Origin: Paraconiothyrium sp. Pb-2020
Taxonomy: Eukaryota; Ascomycota; Dothideomycetes; Pleosporales; Didymosphaeriaceae
Assembly (NCBI GenBank): GCA_022419385.1
Contig: JAJUBI010000005.1
Location: 992,001 to 1,056,000, forward strand
DNA length: 64,000 nucleotides
Direction: 5' to 3'
The position numbers and the translations under genes are program-made. This document shows positions 48,410-60,648 of the stretch, piece after piece; position 1 is the first letter of the stretch; each line of letters starts with the position of its first letter. The notes under the pieces were generated by a model, which was not told the origin of the DNA, did not search any database, and saw only the letters and a program-made list of their open reading frames with translations.

Positions 48410-51400
48410 ATGAACGACCCCCGCCACGCCAGCCTACAGTGCACATATCTCTACGACCCGCATCTCACCCACATTCATTCGGCACCCCCTGGGATCGGAG
48501 GCGAAGCGGTTGCGATTGGACGAGATACCGCGGGATTCGCATTAAAGAGTAGGTACCAGGGCACCCTGAGTGCTGTCCCCCGTGCCTTATTGCCCACACA
48601 GCTCCAACACCCACACAGTAAACTACTGCACTCTACTAGATCTACCCCCACCGTAAAGGTGTCGGGTCCACCCTCCACGGCCGTGCAGGCCCACGACTCA
48701 CAACGGGATCTAGCTCGTCCACATAACACGGAACCGACGCCGGCTCGCGAGAACCTCCATGGGAGAAAAGCCGGGCCGCACAGCGTTCGTAGTAGCGCAT
48801 TGCCGATGACGTCCAACGGCGTACACAACATGGGAAGCAAACGCGACGAAGGCCATCCGTTTGCGAGGGCCCAGCGCCCTTCGATCGTGTCTCACCACTC
48901 AAACTCGGTCCCTTCTACGCCTCTACAGAATGCCCGCCAGTATGAGTCGCGATCACGATCGCCGTCTCCTAGTGGCGGTCTCGGTAGCCATTCGCCTCGT
49001 TCAGTGTCGTCTGAAGCCAATCCTGCGATCCCGCCCATACGCATTGGACGCACCCTGCGATGCAAGTATGAGACTAGCGCCCAGTTTGGAAGGAGACGAA
49101 TGCCATATGACTCGTCCGATATTCTTGACAAGGCCAAGGAGGAGCCGAAGAATTCGTTAGATCCTCATGAGGATGACAAGCTGAGCGGTGACATGCGTGA
49201 GCTGTACGATCGGTTACAGCCAACAAAGGAGAACACCCAACGGAGGGACAAATTCGTCAAGAAGCTTCAAAACATACTAGAGATAGAATTCCCTGGGAAT
49301 GAGTTCAAGGCTCATGTATTCGGTTCGTCAGGGAACCAGCTGTATACAAGCGAAAGTGATGGTAAGCTTTCGTGCCAGAACCATGGTTCGGTACACTGCT
49401 GACACCTGCGATAGTCGATGTCTGCATACAAACCCCGATGACGAGGTTGGAGGATATGCACCCATTAGCCGAAGCCCTCGCAAAACGTACGGTGTAGTGG
49501 AAACCCTACCAGGTCATGCAAGCTGACACAATGACAGATGGCATGGAGAAAGTTGTGTGCATACCGCAAGCCAAGGTACGGATCGTCAAGATCTGGGATC
49601 CAGTCCTAAATCTTTCTTGCGACATGAATGTAAACAATACGCCCGCCTTGGAAAACACGCGTATGATCAAGACCTACATTCAGATAGACGAGCGCGTCCG
49701 ACCTTTAGCGATGATTATCAAGCACTGGACCAAACAGCGGATCTTGAACGACGCTGGTAAGTTACGTTTGCTTCTTCAGAGTCATGTCTGATCTGTTGCA
49801 GCACTTGGAGGCACGATTAGCTCCTATACTTGGATATGCATGATCTTGAACTTTCTGCAGACGCGCAACCCGCCAGTCTTGCCCGCACTTCACGCGCTTC
49901 CCTATCGGGCAATCGACAAGGCGACAGGCAAGCCTTCGCAGTCCGACTTCGCCGATGATTTAGAAGCGTTGCAGGGTTTTGGCAAAAAGAACACCGAGTC
50001 GCTGGGTCAGCTCTTGTTCCAGTTCTTTCGCCACTATGGGCATGAAGTTGACTACGAGAAATACGTTGTGTCTGTACGAGAGGGACGTTTACTCACTCGC
50101 CACGAGAAGAATTGGCACCGAGCTGGTCTTCAGAAGGAGGCTAGGAACCGCCTTTGCGTCGAGGAGCCCTTTAACACCGATCGAAATCTAGGCAATTCGG
50201 CGGATGAATTTGCCTGGCGTGGCATCCACCTGGAGATCCGACGGGCATTCGACTTCCTTTCCGACGGCCAGCGACTAGGAGCGGCATGCGAGCAATTCGA
50301 GTTTCCACCTGCGCCTCCTCCAGAGGAAAGACCACGACCTCCGAAATCGACGGCTCCCAAGGTTACCTTGGCACCAAGTGTGCCCAACAATCGTAACGGT
50401 CGCAATCAGGGTAACCATCGCGGTGGTCGTGGCGGCATGAACAATAAGGGCGGCGGGTACGGACGACGATCGTCAAGTGGAGCCGCGTTCAACCGTCCGC
50501 CATTTCTGCACAGTCCTCCAATCGGCGCTATGGCAGGCCAGCAGGAGTACGGCTTTCCCCAAGGGCTCAACGAGCGGCTACACGATCAACTGATTCAGCA
50601 GTACCAAATGCTAGAAATACAGTCCAACTCGTTGAGGCAGCAGCTCGTGGCGCAGCAACGTGCCCAACAGGCTCATCAAGCACAGGCTGCGCATATGCAT
50701 GCACAAGCTGTGGCTCAAGCGCAAGCGCAAGCACAACACAATCGCGGACCTAGCAGCACGAACGCATCGCCGCAGAAGTCGCCGTATATCAACGGTCGTT
50801 CCAGCCCTCGACTAGCCGAGGCTGGTATCCCCCCAAGTTCTATGCCACAGGGCTTTCTCTACCACTACCCAGCATTTTTCGACCCTTCGCAGCAAGGCTC
50901 CGCTGTCGCAGATGGACCCCGGACCAATCCCTCTTCGCCTTCGCTTCCCCACAGCCTGCCTGGTCCACGGCGACAGGCACATCGAGCGTCCAATGCGAGC
51001 GAATCGGGATCTATGCGCTCACAATCGCAACCGGCACGAGGGATGCCACAGAATGCAGTCATAGCTGGCTATCCACCCATGCCGTACTTTGATCCTTCCC
51101 TTGTCGCTGGATATCCTATTGCGCGCTCCACACCCGAAGCTTCGGGCTCGCAAGCAACCACAGACACTTCCTACAGTCCGGTTGTTGGCTATACTGAAGC
51201 TGCACCGTCAGCCGAGAGTAGCATCCCTAGAGAGTATGTTGGTTACTACGTCGATGAGCAAGCAACGCCGCGCTCTTTGCAAGACTATACAGTCCCCCAG
51301 ATTCCCTCATTCAACGAACTTGCGCAGCAGCGACGGAGGCGTGTGTCCTCCGAGATCACACAACCGCTTCTCAATACTGCTCTGAGGCGCGTATCGCGCT

Positions 51401-52413
51401 CACCGTCACCTCTCGGTGGTCACGTACGTAGCTATTCGACGAATGTGCCTCATCCACTGGGCCAGACTGCCGAAACCCGAAAGGACCGGACTGATTCAGT
51501 GCGCCCTCCTGGTGATAGTGGCCCTGTTATTGTCAATGGCTCGTTCCCGCAACAGCCACGAGAGGCACGTTCCAGGAGCGACACCATCGACTCTTTCCAA
51601 TCAATCGATACGGCCAGCTCCGCGAACCTTGGAATCTTCACGGATCAGGATCAATATCGAAACGCCAGCCACGAGCAACGGCAAGCATTGGTTCTAGAGG
51701 AGATGCAAAGACAGCGAGGTGACAATGGCCATGGTACTGCGTTCGCAAACGGGTCGATGAATGGTGTATCGCCTGTCGACATGAGCAGCTTGACGCGAGT
51801 ACCAAGCGGCAACCAGCAGTATTACCCTATGCTCCCAGAAGGTTGGATGAACTACGAACTCGGGAATGGTCGGCGGCCGAACCAGACTGAAGACATATCA
51901 CCGACCAAGACGCAGCCCTCGCAGTGGCGGAATGTGCCCTACAATAACGGTCTTACGACGTTAGATACGCTTAATGCGCCACGGGCACCGCCGCAGGAGA
52001 TCAAGTCCGCCACTTTGCCTTTGCTCCCCCCCGTGTTCGAGACAAGAACGCCTTCTCCAACCGTAAACCGTCAAGTAGAAGCTGGTGGCAAGGCAGTCAA
52101 CGGTGCCAAGAGTCAGTCCAAGGAGAATAATCACCAAGCACGTCGAGCATCACACTCTGTTGCGCAAACCTCTAATCATAAGGAAAACAACAAACAACAC
52201 CAGGCCAAAAGCGGTTCGCATTCAAACGACAAGAATAGCAAGGCGAATGCAAGCGTCAACAACAACAATTCGAACAACAATACCTCCAACGCCTGGCAGC
52301 AGGGATCCGCGCGCGCCAAGAGGAAGAAAACCAAGGGAGGGAACAAATCGAACGATGCGAAGACGTCGGGCGAGCCACTGCCAGCGAATGCCGCTGACCG
52401 TAAAGGAGGCTAG
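48410..52413 (+). CDS. Cid1-family poly(A) polymerase/terminal uridylyltransferase
   Basis: 1284-aa noncanonical ribonucleotidyltransferase that adds non-templated nucleotides to RNA 3' ends. Exons 48410-49361, 49415-49486, 49538-49756, 49802-52413. Residues 1-220 are disordered (SRSRSPSPSGGLGSHSPRSV). The catalytic core from about residue 300 has VFGSSGNQLYTSESDVDVCI (GS motif and first two Asp) and KIWDPVLNLSCDMNVNN (third Asp). LGGTISSYTWICMIL and the PAP-associated block SLGQLLFQFFRHYGHEVDYE follow. The C-terminal ~700 residues are low-complexity: a Gln/Ala/His-rich coil (QQLVAQQRAQQAHQAQAAHM), Ser/Pro-rich stretches, an Asn-rich run and a Lys-rich tail (RAKRKKTKGGNK). It may correspond to the CutA/CutB or Cid11/Cid13 group; which one cannot be told here. 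The upstream ATG choice is uncertain. Confidence 0.88.
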
Positions 52414-53346
52414 GTTCATCATGGCGTCCCCGTTCCCTTGGATTTACTTGCCTGTGTCTTGCTATTGTCCCTCACTTGCGCTAAGCCGTGTTCTGGATAC
52501 TGAAGCGCGTTCCACATCTCCGACTACCTGCGTTCGTTTAGGATCTGCCCAACTTGCGAAGTTCTCCATGACGTGCAACTTGCTATGCAGAATTCCACAC
52601 ACGACGCACGAAGATACTTCCGCCAACACCACCTGAACACAACTTTTCGTTTATATTTGCAGAATCTGGTACACTGACAGTGTTCACTTTCGCACATAGC
52701 GTTCTATGCATACAATTTCCTACAGACTAAAAGCGAGCGACACGAAGTTTGAAGAAAGATGAGCAATCAAAGCGACAATATAAAACATCGACATGGAGCA
52801 AGATGTTTACACGGCACCTTTTGTGGTCGCCTTGTGATTTTCCTTTCTGCATGCACCCTAATGAAGGGTGTCAGCGGCTCAGCATGGTGCTTTGGAGTTG
52901 TGCAAAATAAGTTTGTCTTTGCTTTTCTTTGGTATGCATTGCATGTACTTCCGCACAGCATGAGGAGGAGTTTGACTCCATGTCTTGTTTCACTTGTTTC
53001 CTCTAATTGGGCGGAATTGGTGTCGGTTGGGTCATTGCAGATGGATCAGGGTTTCCTTTATACACCGCGAGCGCTCAAATTGCCTCGTCGACCTGTATGG
53101 TGCTGGTGGTCATAACCTTGATCTTTGTGGTGTATTGGTTTGGATGCACTGGGATGGGTCAGGCGCTCTGCCACTTGTTACTACCGGTGCGGGAAAAACT
53201 CATGTATAGATAGACGATGGATGAGGGGACGGAAAAAGGCGTCGCTGTAGGCGACGAGTTGAACAGCTAAGAAACGAGGAACAAAAAACATGTAAAATTG
53301 ACATATATCGGTGCACTATGCGTGAGCCGCAGCAGTTAGCGAGACC
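52414..53346. other. Intergenic, no gene seen
   Basis: 933 bp. The first part is probably the 3' UTR of the Cid1-type gene. Short ORFs around 52759-53213 are hydrophobic but lack any consistent frame or start context. Confidence 0.5.
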
Positions 53347-54331
53347 ATGTTGCACCACTACAAAGCGAGCATCCGATACCTCGCTTCATCCTTAGAAGCC
53401 AGCCATGTCTACGTCACAAGCTTACGGCGCGGGGTAGATTGTGTCGACTCCCAAGTGCTACGCAGTCGGATAGAAGCTACTCTGAAGACTCATGAAACTA
53501 TGGTGAAGATGCTACGTCCTTTACATCTCGTCTCGTGGTTCGTAGCTTTACTTTGCCTGGATCGACACGTCGCAAGCTGTTCTCAGCAGATTCTCAGTCC
53601 CCCATTGCGCCTTCGCAATGCCACTCTAGCGGACGCCGACGACATAGCTGCAGTCATGATCGCTGCATTCTCCCCTCTTCCATGGTGGAACTATACCTAC
53701 CAGTTCCGCGATACTTTCCCACACGAACACACCAGATGCGCGCGATGGAGTGTCACTCAGTTATTGTTGTCGGATGCTAACGCGCACACCGAAGTAATTG
53801 AAGCACCCACGGCCGGCGATGTATCGCTCGTAGCTGCTGCCATATGGATCCAGAAGCCTTCGCAGATGCAATCGTACTTCCGAGCTATATCTGGTAAGAT
53901 ATTTAAATGAGTGAAGCGTCCTGGACTGAATGGAATCAGGTGGATGCACGCATAAAGACATGAACATCACGCGAGCACTTGACTTTGACCGCAAGTTTAC
54001 AGCTGCAAAGCGGAAGTATGTTGACAATGAATTTGGAACAAACCAATTGTATCTGCAGATGCTCGGGACACATCCGGATTACCAAGGGCGAGGAGCGGGT
54101 ACGCGGCTTGTCAAGTCGGGCCTGGAGCGTGGGAGGGAGGAGAGGGCGAATGTTACGTTGATTGCGCAGCCTACGGCGGAGAGTTTCTACTTGAGGATAA
54201 ATTTTACGGAGGTTGTGAATATTACTATTCCGAGTGTAGATGGTGAGCGAGATTTCCGGTATAATGTTATGATGTATGAGCACCATGGTGATTTTTCCGG
54301 AAGTGTGGTAGCAAGCCAAAGATACAGATGA
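53347..54331 (+). CDS. GNAT-type N-acetyltransferase with secretory features
   Basis: 312 aa from the first ATG; exons 53347-53893 and 53940-54331 (46-bp intron, GTAAGA donor). The GNAT fold is indicated by LRLRNATLADADDIAAVMIA (strand 1/helix 1) and the acetyl-CoA site LQMLGTHPDYQGRGAGTRLV, with the Q-x-R-G-x-G/A core. A hydrophobic segment at about residues 56-71 (LRPLHLVSWFVALLCL) looks like a signal peptide or anchor. If translation begins at the in-frame ATG at 53500 it would be the N-terminus, giving 261 aa. The protein has six N-glycosylation sequons: NAT at N91 and NYT at N115, then NIT, NVT, NFT and NIT in exon 2. Together these suggest entry into the secretory pathway, unusual for this family. 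The substrate is unknown. Confidence 0.8.
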
Positions 54332-54354
54332 TCAGGAACTTGGCCAGATTTCAT

Positions 54355-55252
54355 CTAAAGTCCAGAGTAATGAAACCCTTGATGTGCCTCATCAAGCACG
54401 TCGAGACTCTTTTGCAGCCACGCATCATACTTTTCCTCTTCCTTCTTCACGTACCCCTCCGGCCCACAAACATACAACTCCGCGCTTCCGCTTCCCTCAA
54501 CCATCTCCATGAATGCATCTATCACCCCATCAATAGAAGCCAAAATCCCATCCTTCTCGATGCTCTTGTAGAAAGTCTCAGTATTGATATTCGTCCGTGC
54601 AATCCCGGGACACACCGCATTGACAGTGATGCCCTCTGCTAGAAGCATTTTCCCATACGTGCGCGTCAACCCCACAACGCCGTACTTTGCAGCTGAATAC
54701 ACGGGGAGTGCAGGCACAGGTGAGATCCCGCAAATGCTCGCCACGAGACCGAGTTTACCTTTCCATCCTTGTTCATCTTTCTCCTGACGGCGGAACTGCT
54801 GCACTGCTAGCGCAACTGTGTAAAACACGCCCGTCAGGTCGACCTCGAGCGTTCGTAGGTTAGGTTTTACGAAGTCACCCTCTGAGCTTTCCTCGGCGAA
54901 GGGAAGCCATTTGCCTTCGCCGATGCCGGCGATGGGGAAGACGTAGTCGATGCGGCCTTTGAGGGTTTGGAGGGCTTGTTTGAAGGCGGAGTGTTGAGAG
55001 TCCCAGGAGGACACGTCGGTGCCGGCGTAGTGGACTTTGCTGACGGAGGGCGTGTTGTAGGTTGTAGCCAGTTCTTTTGCACCATTCAGGGAGACGTCGG
55101 CGATGAAGATGTGGTAGTTTTGGGAAAGGAGACGCTGAGAGATGGCGTAGCCTAAGCCGCTTGAACCGCCTGATGGTCTTTAGGATGGAATATATCAGGT
55201 ATGGGCTGAGAAAGGTACCTGTGATGAATACTGTGCGTGGTCGTGTAGTCAT
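54355..55252 (-). CDS. SDR, 15-hydroxyprostaglandin dehydrogenase-like
   Basis: 282-aa short-chain dehydrogenase. Exons 55252-55219 and 55169-54355; the 49-bp intron falls within the cofactor loop, and splicing yields VFITGGSSGLGYAISQRLL. Other motifs are DYVFPIAGIGEG in the NAG position (NAG replaced by IAG), LVASICGISPVPALPV (catalytic Ser region), YSAAKYGVVGLTR (YxxxK) and VNAVCPGIART. The fungal proteins of this type are broad NAD-dependent alcohol dehydrogenases of unknown substrate. It converges on the GNAT gene with only 23 bp between stop codons, so the 3' UTRs must overlap. Confidence 0.9.
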
Positions 55253-56030
55253 GGCGCTCAGTCAGAAGCTTTCAGAAGTGATGTTCATGTAGAAGAAATA
55301 AACCAAATTGATGGATTGAGATCTATTTGTAGGCTGGCTGCAGGCTTGAACATGAGTATGCACTTCCCCGCACTGAGATTGTACTAGGCGGGGTAGCGCG
55401 TGACACTCAGTCTGATGCTGATGAAGTAGCAGTCTTATTGAGTCTCCGTACTGGAAGTCGCATATCTGAGTGTTCCTGGAGCTCTATGTCGAGGAACCAC
55501 GGGATATCGACCTACATGTATGTTGCAGTGATTGGAACCCGAACATTGAATCGTTACGTAGTTACAGTTTGTATCGTTGGAAAGTCTCGATCTTTAATAG
55601 CGCGTTGCAACAAAACGGCTCTGAGTTCGTGTTATCATTCTATGAGCGCATCTTAATGGGACGTTAAGTGACATGTTTTTTACTCCGGCTTGCTTGTATG
55701 CCCTTGTCTTAATGTAGACCCGGGAAGCCCCGTTGATGGCATCGCTTCACTTCCATACCCGCGGATCGAAGCGTAAAGCTGCTGTACAGCATAGTGCAGG
55801 ACGGAGAAGTGTTGTTTGTAACAAGACAATGTGAAGGGAAGAGAGGTAGCATCTGGATGCGCTGGGGTGATGATATTAGCTGACGGAAATTGCGCTAGTG
55901 CAGGCTCACTTACCTAAAAAAGCAACAAACCGAGATTTATTACCGGAGATCAGTGGTCGCCCGTGTAACATTACAAGCACCCAAAAGTGTCCTCCTCCCC
56001 TTCTCCTCTCTCAAACGACATAAATTACAA
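55253..56030. other. Intergenic, divergent promoters
   Basis: 778 bp between the SDR and the next regulator, which point away from each other. Two overlapping plus ORFs near 55438-55667 are shadows without support. Confidence 0.5.
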
Positions 56031-57895
56031 ATGGCGCCGGTATATACACTCCCAAAATCAAAGGCTTGCCAAGGTTGTGCAGCTGCGAAAGTCAAATGCG
56101 AACCGGGTATTGACTATGCGAAATGCAAAAGGTATGTCAGGCGAGCTCTCCTTACCGTATACGGACATGTCTAAGAACGTAGATGCACTACTCAGGACAT
56201 TACATGCATCGCGCGAGCTGCAGAGCCGCGAAAGCGCCAGAGACAAGCTTCGTCTACCGAATCCGGAAGTATTGCCATTCCGGGAGGCATCGTGAACCAC
56301 TCGACACCCTCGGGTTCCTGTCGTCTTTTCGAGATTGAGCGTGGGATGCATTACTATCGAACAACACTATTTGAATTCTTCCCATTTGTTATTATGCCAG
56401 ATGTCAAGCAGTCAGCTGCAGACTTCGCACAGACAAAGCCGTTTTTGACATTGATGGTGGCCATGCTCGGTTGCACGAAGGATCGAGCTAGGCAGCGCGA
56501 GTTGACTGCCCATGCTAGAGCGTACATTGGCAATCATATGGTCTTAAACGGTCAGAAATCGTTAGACCTGCTGCAGGGTCTGTTGCTGTTGATTTACTGG
56601 TAGGGCTACCATACTCGTTTATGTCTACGAGCTGAACGGATAATCTTAGGTCACACTTACAGCTAGAGCTGCGAGGTCAACGAAGTATCTTCATGCATAT
56701 AGCAATGAGCTTGCTGGTCGATCTGAATCTCAGTCGATCGCCATTTGCGAGACGTCATTTTGTCACGGCGATCGAAAGCACTGATGGCTTTGAATTACGC
56801 ACCGAATACCATGCTGAAAACCTCGCTGAACATTCTTTGGAAGAGCGACGTGCCTTCCTGGGTTGCATCTTTCTATCATCTGTGTACTGGCGGCCTTGCC
56901 TTGGACTTCTCATGTACGAGTCACTGACTAGCAAACAGCCTATCGAACACGTCCGTTAACCTGAATCCTGTCAGATTCAATGATTACGCGGAGCAATGCT
57001 GCAACATTTTGGAGAAAAGCGGCATTGATACAGACCAGACTCTAGTTAGCTTGTGTCGCCTACAGCACTCTGTCGAGCAGTTCCGGGTCGTCAACTGCTG
57101 GTTCAACATGACACAGCACCAGCGGGACAGTGGCTACGAATTCATATACAACATATTCCGTCAGTCGGAGTCTAGCGAAGACATACTCCACCACGTCAGA
57201 TCCTGGGACGCTAAAATCTCGGGGCAGTGGAATGCCATTCCGGAAAGCGTAAAATCGAGTGAGTTGTATCAAGTCAAAGGGAAAGATCACACTGACTGAG
57301 ACAAGGACTGCTGACGATTCAATACGGCTATGCTCGCGTCTGCCTCTACGAGTGCTGCCTCGAAGAGTCACTCTTCCCTTCGGCGGAGGCACGCCACGAG
57401 GTTCTGCGCAACTGCATCTCCGCAATCAAGTTCCTCAACGACGCATTCGTACCAGTGTCGCTTGATCCTCGCGTGTTGCTCGATGTGCCAGCGCACATAT
57501 TCGCTCAGTCCAATCACAACACTTTCCTAGCGTTGCTTTTGTGCTCTGTAAAATGCGGAGATAACTCCACCGAGGCAGTCGACCGCGAGCTTAAGCTGCG
57601 CGACTACTTTGCTAGGACCACTGAAAGGTTGGCTGCTTTGCTTGCTGAGCCGTCGGAAGAGGTTCCAGTGTTTTACCGGAAACTGATTCCTATGGCGAGG
57701 GGAGTCCAGAAGTGGTTCGCCGCCAAATTGTCCAGTGGAGAGGAGATTGCGGGCGAGCAAGGCGTGGAGAACGGTCCAGGTGCGACCGGGACGGATCTGG
57801 ATGTCGACTTTTGGGGGCAATTTCTCAATATGGATGGGGACGAGTGGTTGCAGGATATTTTAGCGATGGATCGCTCGAACAACACTAGGATGTAG
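56031..57895 (+). CDS. Zn2Cys6 transcription factor
   Basis: 553-aa zinc-cluster regulator. Exons 56031-56131, 56183-56599, 56650-56883, 56939-57258, 57306-57895. The first splice completes the cluster (ACQGCAAAKVKC then KCKRCTTQDITC; spacing 2-6-8-2-6), followed by a basic stretch (RAAEPRKRQRQ). The regulatory part shows HYYRTTLFEFFPFVIMPD, LLLLIYWSHLQLELRGQRSI and LEERRAFLGCIFLSSV. The third intron uses the second of two overlapping GT sites (56884), the only choice that keeps the frame. The C-terminus is acidic with aromatic residues (DVDFWGQFLNMDGDEWLQDI), a likely activation region. It is convergent with the MFS transporter (78 bp) and may control nearby transport or catabolic genes. Confidence 0.87.
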
Positions 57896-57973
57896 CACTC
57901 GATGCCATAGACATAAGTCATGAAGCAGGCGAGACTCGACGACATTGAAGCTCTTAGCAATTAAATCCTCAGC

Positions 57974-59524
57974 CTAGATCCTTGCCTTCATCTCTCGCTG
58001 TCTAAACAATTTCCCCCTCCACTGCAGAATCATCGTGGGCACCACGCTAACGACAACGAGCATGGCAACCGCAACACCTGCACTGTTCGCGATTCCAACA
58101 TTTTCGAACATCTGCGGGAACCAGAATGGTCCGATGAATCCCCAGATTTGCCTCACAAAGCTAACGAACACACCGATACTTCCGGCCTCTTCGTGGTAGC
58201 AGTCAACGGCATACGTGATCAGGACAGTGGTGATGATTTGGTTCCCAGCTGCGGCAATTGCGACGCCCACGATGGGCGTGACATTCCATTTCATAGGGGT
58301 GGCCTGTTCGATGCGCACGAGGAACACGACAAGCCCGCAGATTACCAGCGCGTACCCGAGGTAGGTGAGCCAGAGGCGGAACTCTGGCGCCGGCCTGCCG
58401 TCTGGACGCTTCTTGCCTCCGCGGCGCATCCAGAGGTCGCTGGTGCGACCACCGATCTGTTCGCCGATGAGCGACCCAATGATCAGGCCGAGGAATTGCA
58501 GACCGATTTGCTGGGCGTTGAGGTGGAACTTCTCGCCGAACAGTTGGGGGATTTCAACGGTGGCGAGCACCGAAGCGAAGAGGAAGACCATGGCGTAGGC
58601 GGCGGCTGGAATCATGACGCAGGGATACATGGCCATGCGCAAGGGCGATATAAACTCGTATGCGGTAAAAGGCGTAGGATCGATGCGGCGAAATTTGAAG
58701 TACGAATCTTTGAAGCTAGGAAGCTCCTGCACCGTCTTGTGATGTCGCATGAAGCGCGTCTCTGGACCGAAGAAGACGTACAAGATAAGTTGGACGCCGT
58801 TTATGATGGTGAAAATCCAGTAGATCCAGCGGTAGCCCACATTGTACGTAACGAAGCCGAAGATGAAGGGCGCTAGGGGGACTCCGACCGTCAACATGAT
58901 GGTCCATACGCCCATGAATTTGGCTCGTTCATGTCTGAAGAATGTTTCGACGACGACGGCAGAGCCAATGGCGGCAGCTGGAGAGATAAAGAAAGCGACG
59001 AACGCACGGCATGTTGCCATAGCCGCATACGTGTTGGTCTTCGCGCATCCAATGTTGAAGCATATGCTGCCAATCAGCGAAACGATGAAGATGGGGCGAC
59101 GCCTAAAGCGGGTGGAAAGAGGTCTCCAAAACAGCGGCGCACCTCCTATTACGGCTATCTGGATACTAGTCAGGTAGGAAGTTTGCTGTAGGGAAACACC
59201 AAGGTCCTCGGATATGTTCTCGTAGGCCGGGATGATGCCCGCAGCCATAAAGGTCGACATCAGCGCATGGAAAGCTACCAGCAGAAGGTTGATCACTTTT
59301 CGCATTTGTGCCCAATTCAAAGGGTCAACATCGCTGTGAGAGGGGACAGGATCGAGTTCAAGAGTGCCATGTCTCTGGAGAAGATACTGGCGGTGCTCTT
59401 CTGACAGCCCGGCTATCTCATCTCCCTGAAGGTAAGTGCCATGCGTATTGGCATGTTCCAACTCGGAATCGACTCCATTCTGCTTGGGATCATGGAAGGC
59501 AGTGGTCTTCTCTATTTCGGACAT
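57974..59524 (-). CDS. MFS transporter (DHA1-type drug/polyamine or small-acid family)
   Basis: 516-aa intronless major facilitator with about 12 predicted membrane spans. An approximately 80-residue cytosolic N-terminus carries the fungal DHA1-type entry motif DVDPLNWAQMRKVINLLLVA. The loop after span 2 reads PLSTRFRRRPIFIVSLIGS (motif A region). Further blocks are ETFFRHERAKFMGVWTIM and FGPETRFMRHH, and a long central cytosolic loop lies between spans 6 and 7. The sequence ends VVPTMILQWRGKLFRQREMK. The group exports or imports diverse small molecules; the substrate is not readable. Its neighbours are a Zn2Cys6 regulator and a salicylate-hydroxylase-like enzyme, which favours an aromatic acid or related metabolite. 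Confidence 0.9.
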   Translation of the reverse strand: MSEIEKTTAFHDPKQNGVDSELEHANTHGTYLQGDEIAGLSEEHRQYLLQRHGTLELDPVPSHSDVDPLNWAQMRKVINLLLVAFHALMSTFMAAGIIPAYENISEDLGVSLQQTSYLTSIQIAVIGGAPLFWRPLSTRFRRRPIFIVSLIGSICFNIGCAKTNTYAAMATCRAFVAFFISPAAAIGSAVVVETFFRHERAKFMGVWTIMLTVGVPLAPFIFGFVTYNVGYRWIYWIFTIINGVQLILYVFFGPETRFMRHHKTVQELPSFKDSYFKFRRIDPTPFTAYEFISPLRMAMYPCVMIPAAAYAMVFLFASVLATVEIPQLFGEKFHLNAQQIGLQFLGLIIGSLIGEQIGGRTSDLWMRRGGKKRPDGRPAPEFRLWLTYLGYALVICGLVVFLVRIEQATPMKWNVTPIVGVAIAAAGNQIITTVLITYAVDCYHEEAGSIGVFVSFVRQIWGFIGPFWFPQMFENVGIANSAGVAVAMLVVVSVVPTMILQWRGKLFRQREMKARI

Positions 59525-60648
59525 GGTTGGCCACGTAGGTGAGATGTCAACTGACGACAGAACGCTTGACGATGCAGCAGGAAAAGAGCAAGGGAGGAGA
59601 AAGCACCCAAGCCCTCCGACAAGGAGGTGGACCCTTCGCCCCTTTGTATTCTGCTTCCATCTCCAGCATGCAAGTCCCTGGCTTGCCCAACAAACTTCTG
59701 AGGGGTGTGGAGTCCCCGGGTTCGCTCAAGCGTCCCATGGGGACTAGACAGGGATCGCAACAGTCTGTCGTCAGAATGAACATGTCAGGCTTTACTCACC
59801 ACGCTCTGGCTTGCGCGCTAGTCCACAGGAGGAGGAGGACGCCTGCCGCACCACGATTGAAAGGAAAAGAGATCGCTCGTTGTTAGCTGTCAAGCAGGAT
59901 ATCGGATCCAGATCTCGGTATGTACGAATCGATACCATAGGTGACAATGCTACTGGGAGGGGGCCGCGCGGCTGCACGCATTGCTAGCGCAGCTCGTGTT
60001 TCGGCTTGCTCCTCGGAAATAACCTATCGATTTGTGGCTTTTACCATTGAATTTGGTGATGCACCAGGATTGCATGCTCGAGAGTTGTGATGAAGAGGCT
60101 GATACCAAGGCGGGAGGCGGCAAAAGCTTGTCGCTTCCACAACAAGCGCCGATGTCCGCTCAACCGTTTCGGTACATCACAAACGCGGCACTGTCCCGGC
60201 CTTTCGCAACAACGAATTCAAACCCTCGTGTAGATGGGCCATCAATGCAAGGTCGAAGACTGTCATCTCGGCGGTGCGGCACGACAGCAGTGTCACCTTC
60301 ACTGCCGTTGTGGAACCCCGTGGGCCCCCATGGTCTATTGTGCGGGTCAATCTAGGCCGAGGCTTGGTCTTTTGAATATCAGATTATGAATGGTGCACCT
60401 GAGGTCCGAGGAGCAAGACTCCTTCCTGAGCGTTGCCGGTTCTCTGCTAGTACGCTAGTTGCGGGTTTTCCGGAGAGTCCACGCTTATCGGAATGTCCGG
60501 GGTGAAGGATTGTGTTATCACGCATCAGGAAGCCGCAAGCATGCTTGTCAAATCTTTGGACATCCATTAATCACTAAAAGTATGCAACAAGAAGGCTACA
60601 GCCGCCAATGCAAGTGTCCAAAATCATAGCAGCCCGTCATGAGACAGC
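59525..60648. other. Intergenic, no gene seen
   Basis: 1.12 kb between two minus-strand genes. It must contain the MFS promoter and the monooxygenase 3' UTR. ORFs in several frames at 59.5-59.9 kb lack motifs and mutual support. Confidence 0.5.

Noticed and set aside
52759..53213. Hydrophobic ORFs that might encode a small membrane protein
   Set aside because: Three overlapping frames with different starts, none with consistent coding character.
58148..58876. 242-aa plus-strand ORF opposite the MFS gene
   Set aside because: Antisense shadow of a clearly membrane-spanning transporter; its composition is an artefact of the opposite frame.
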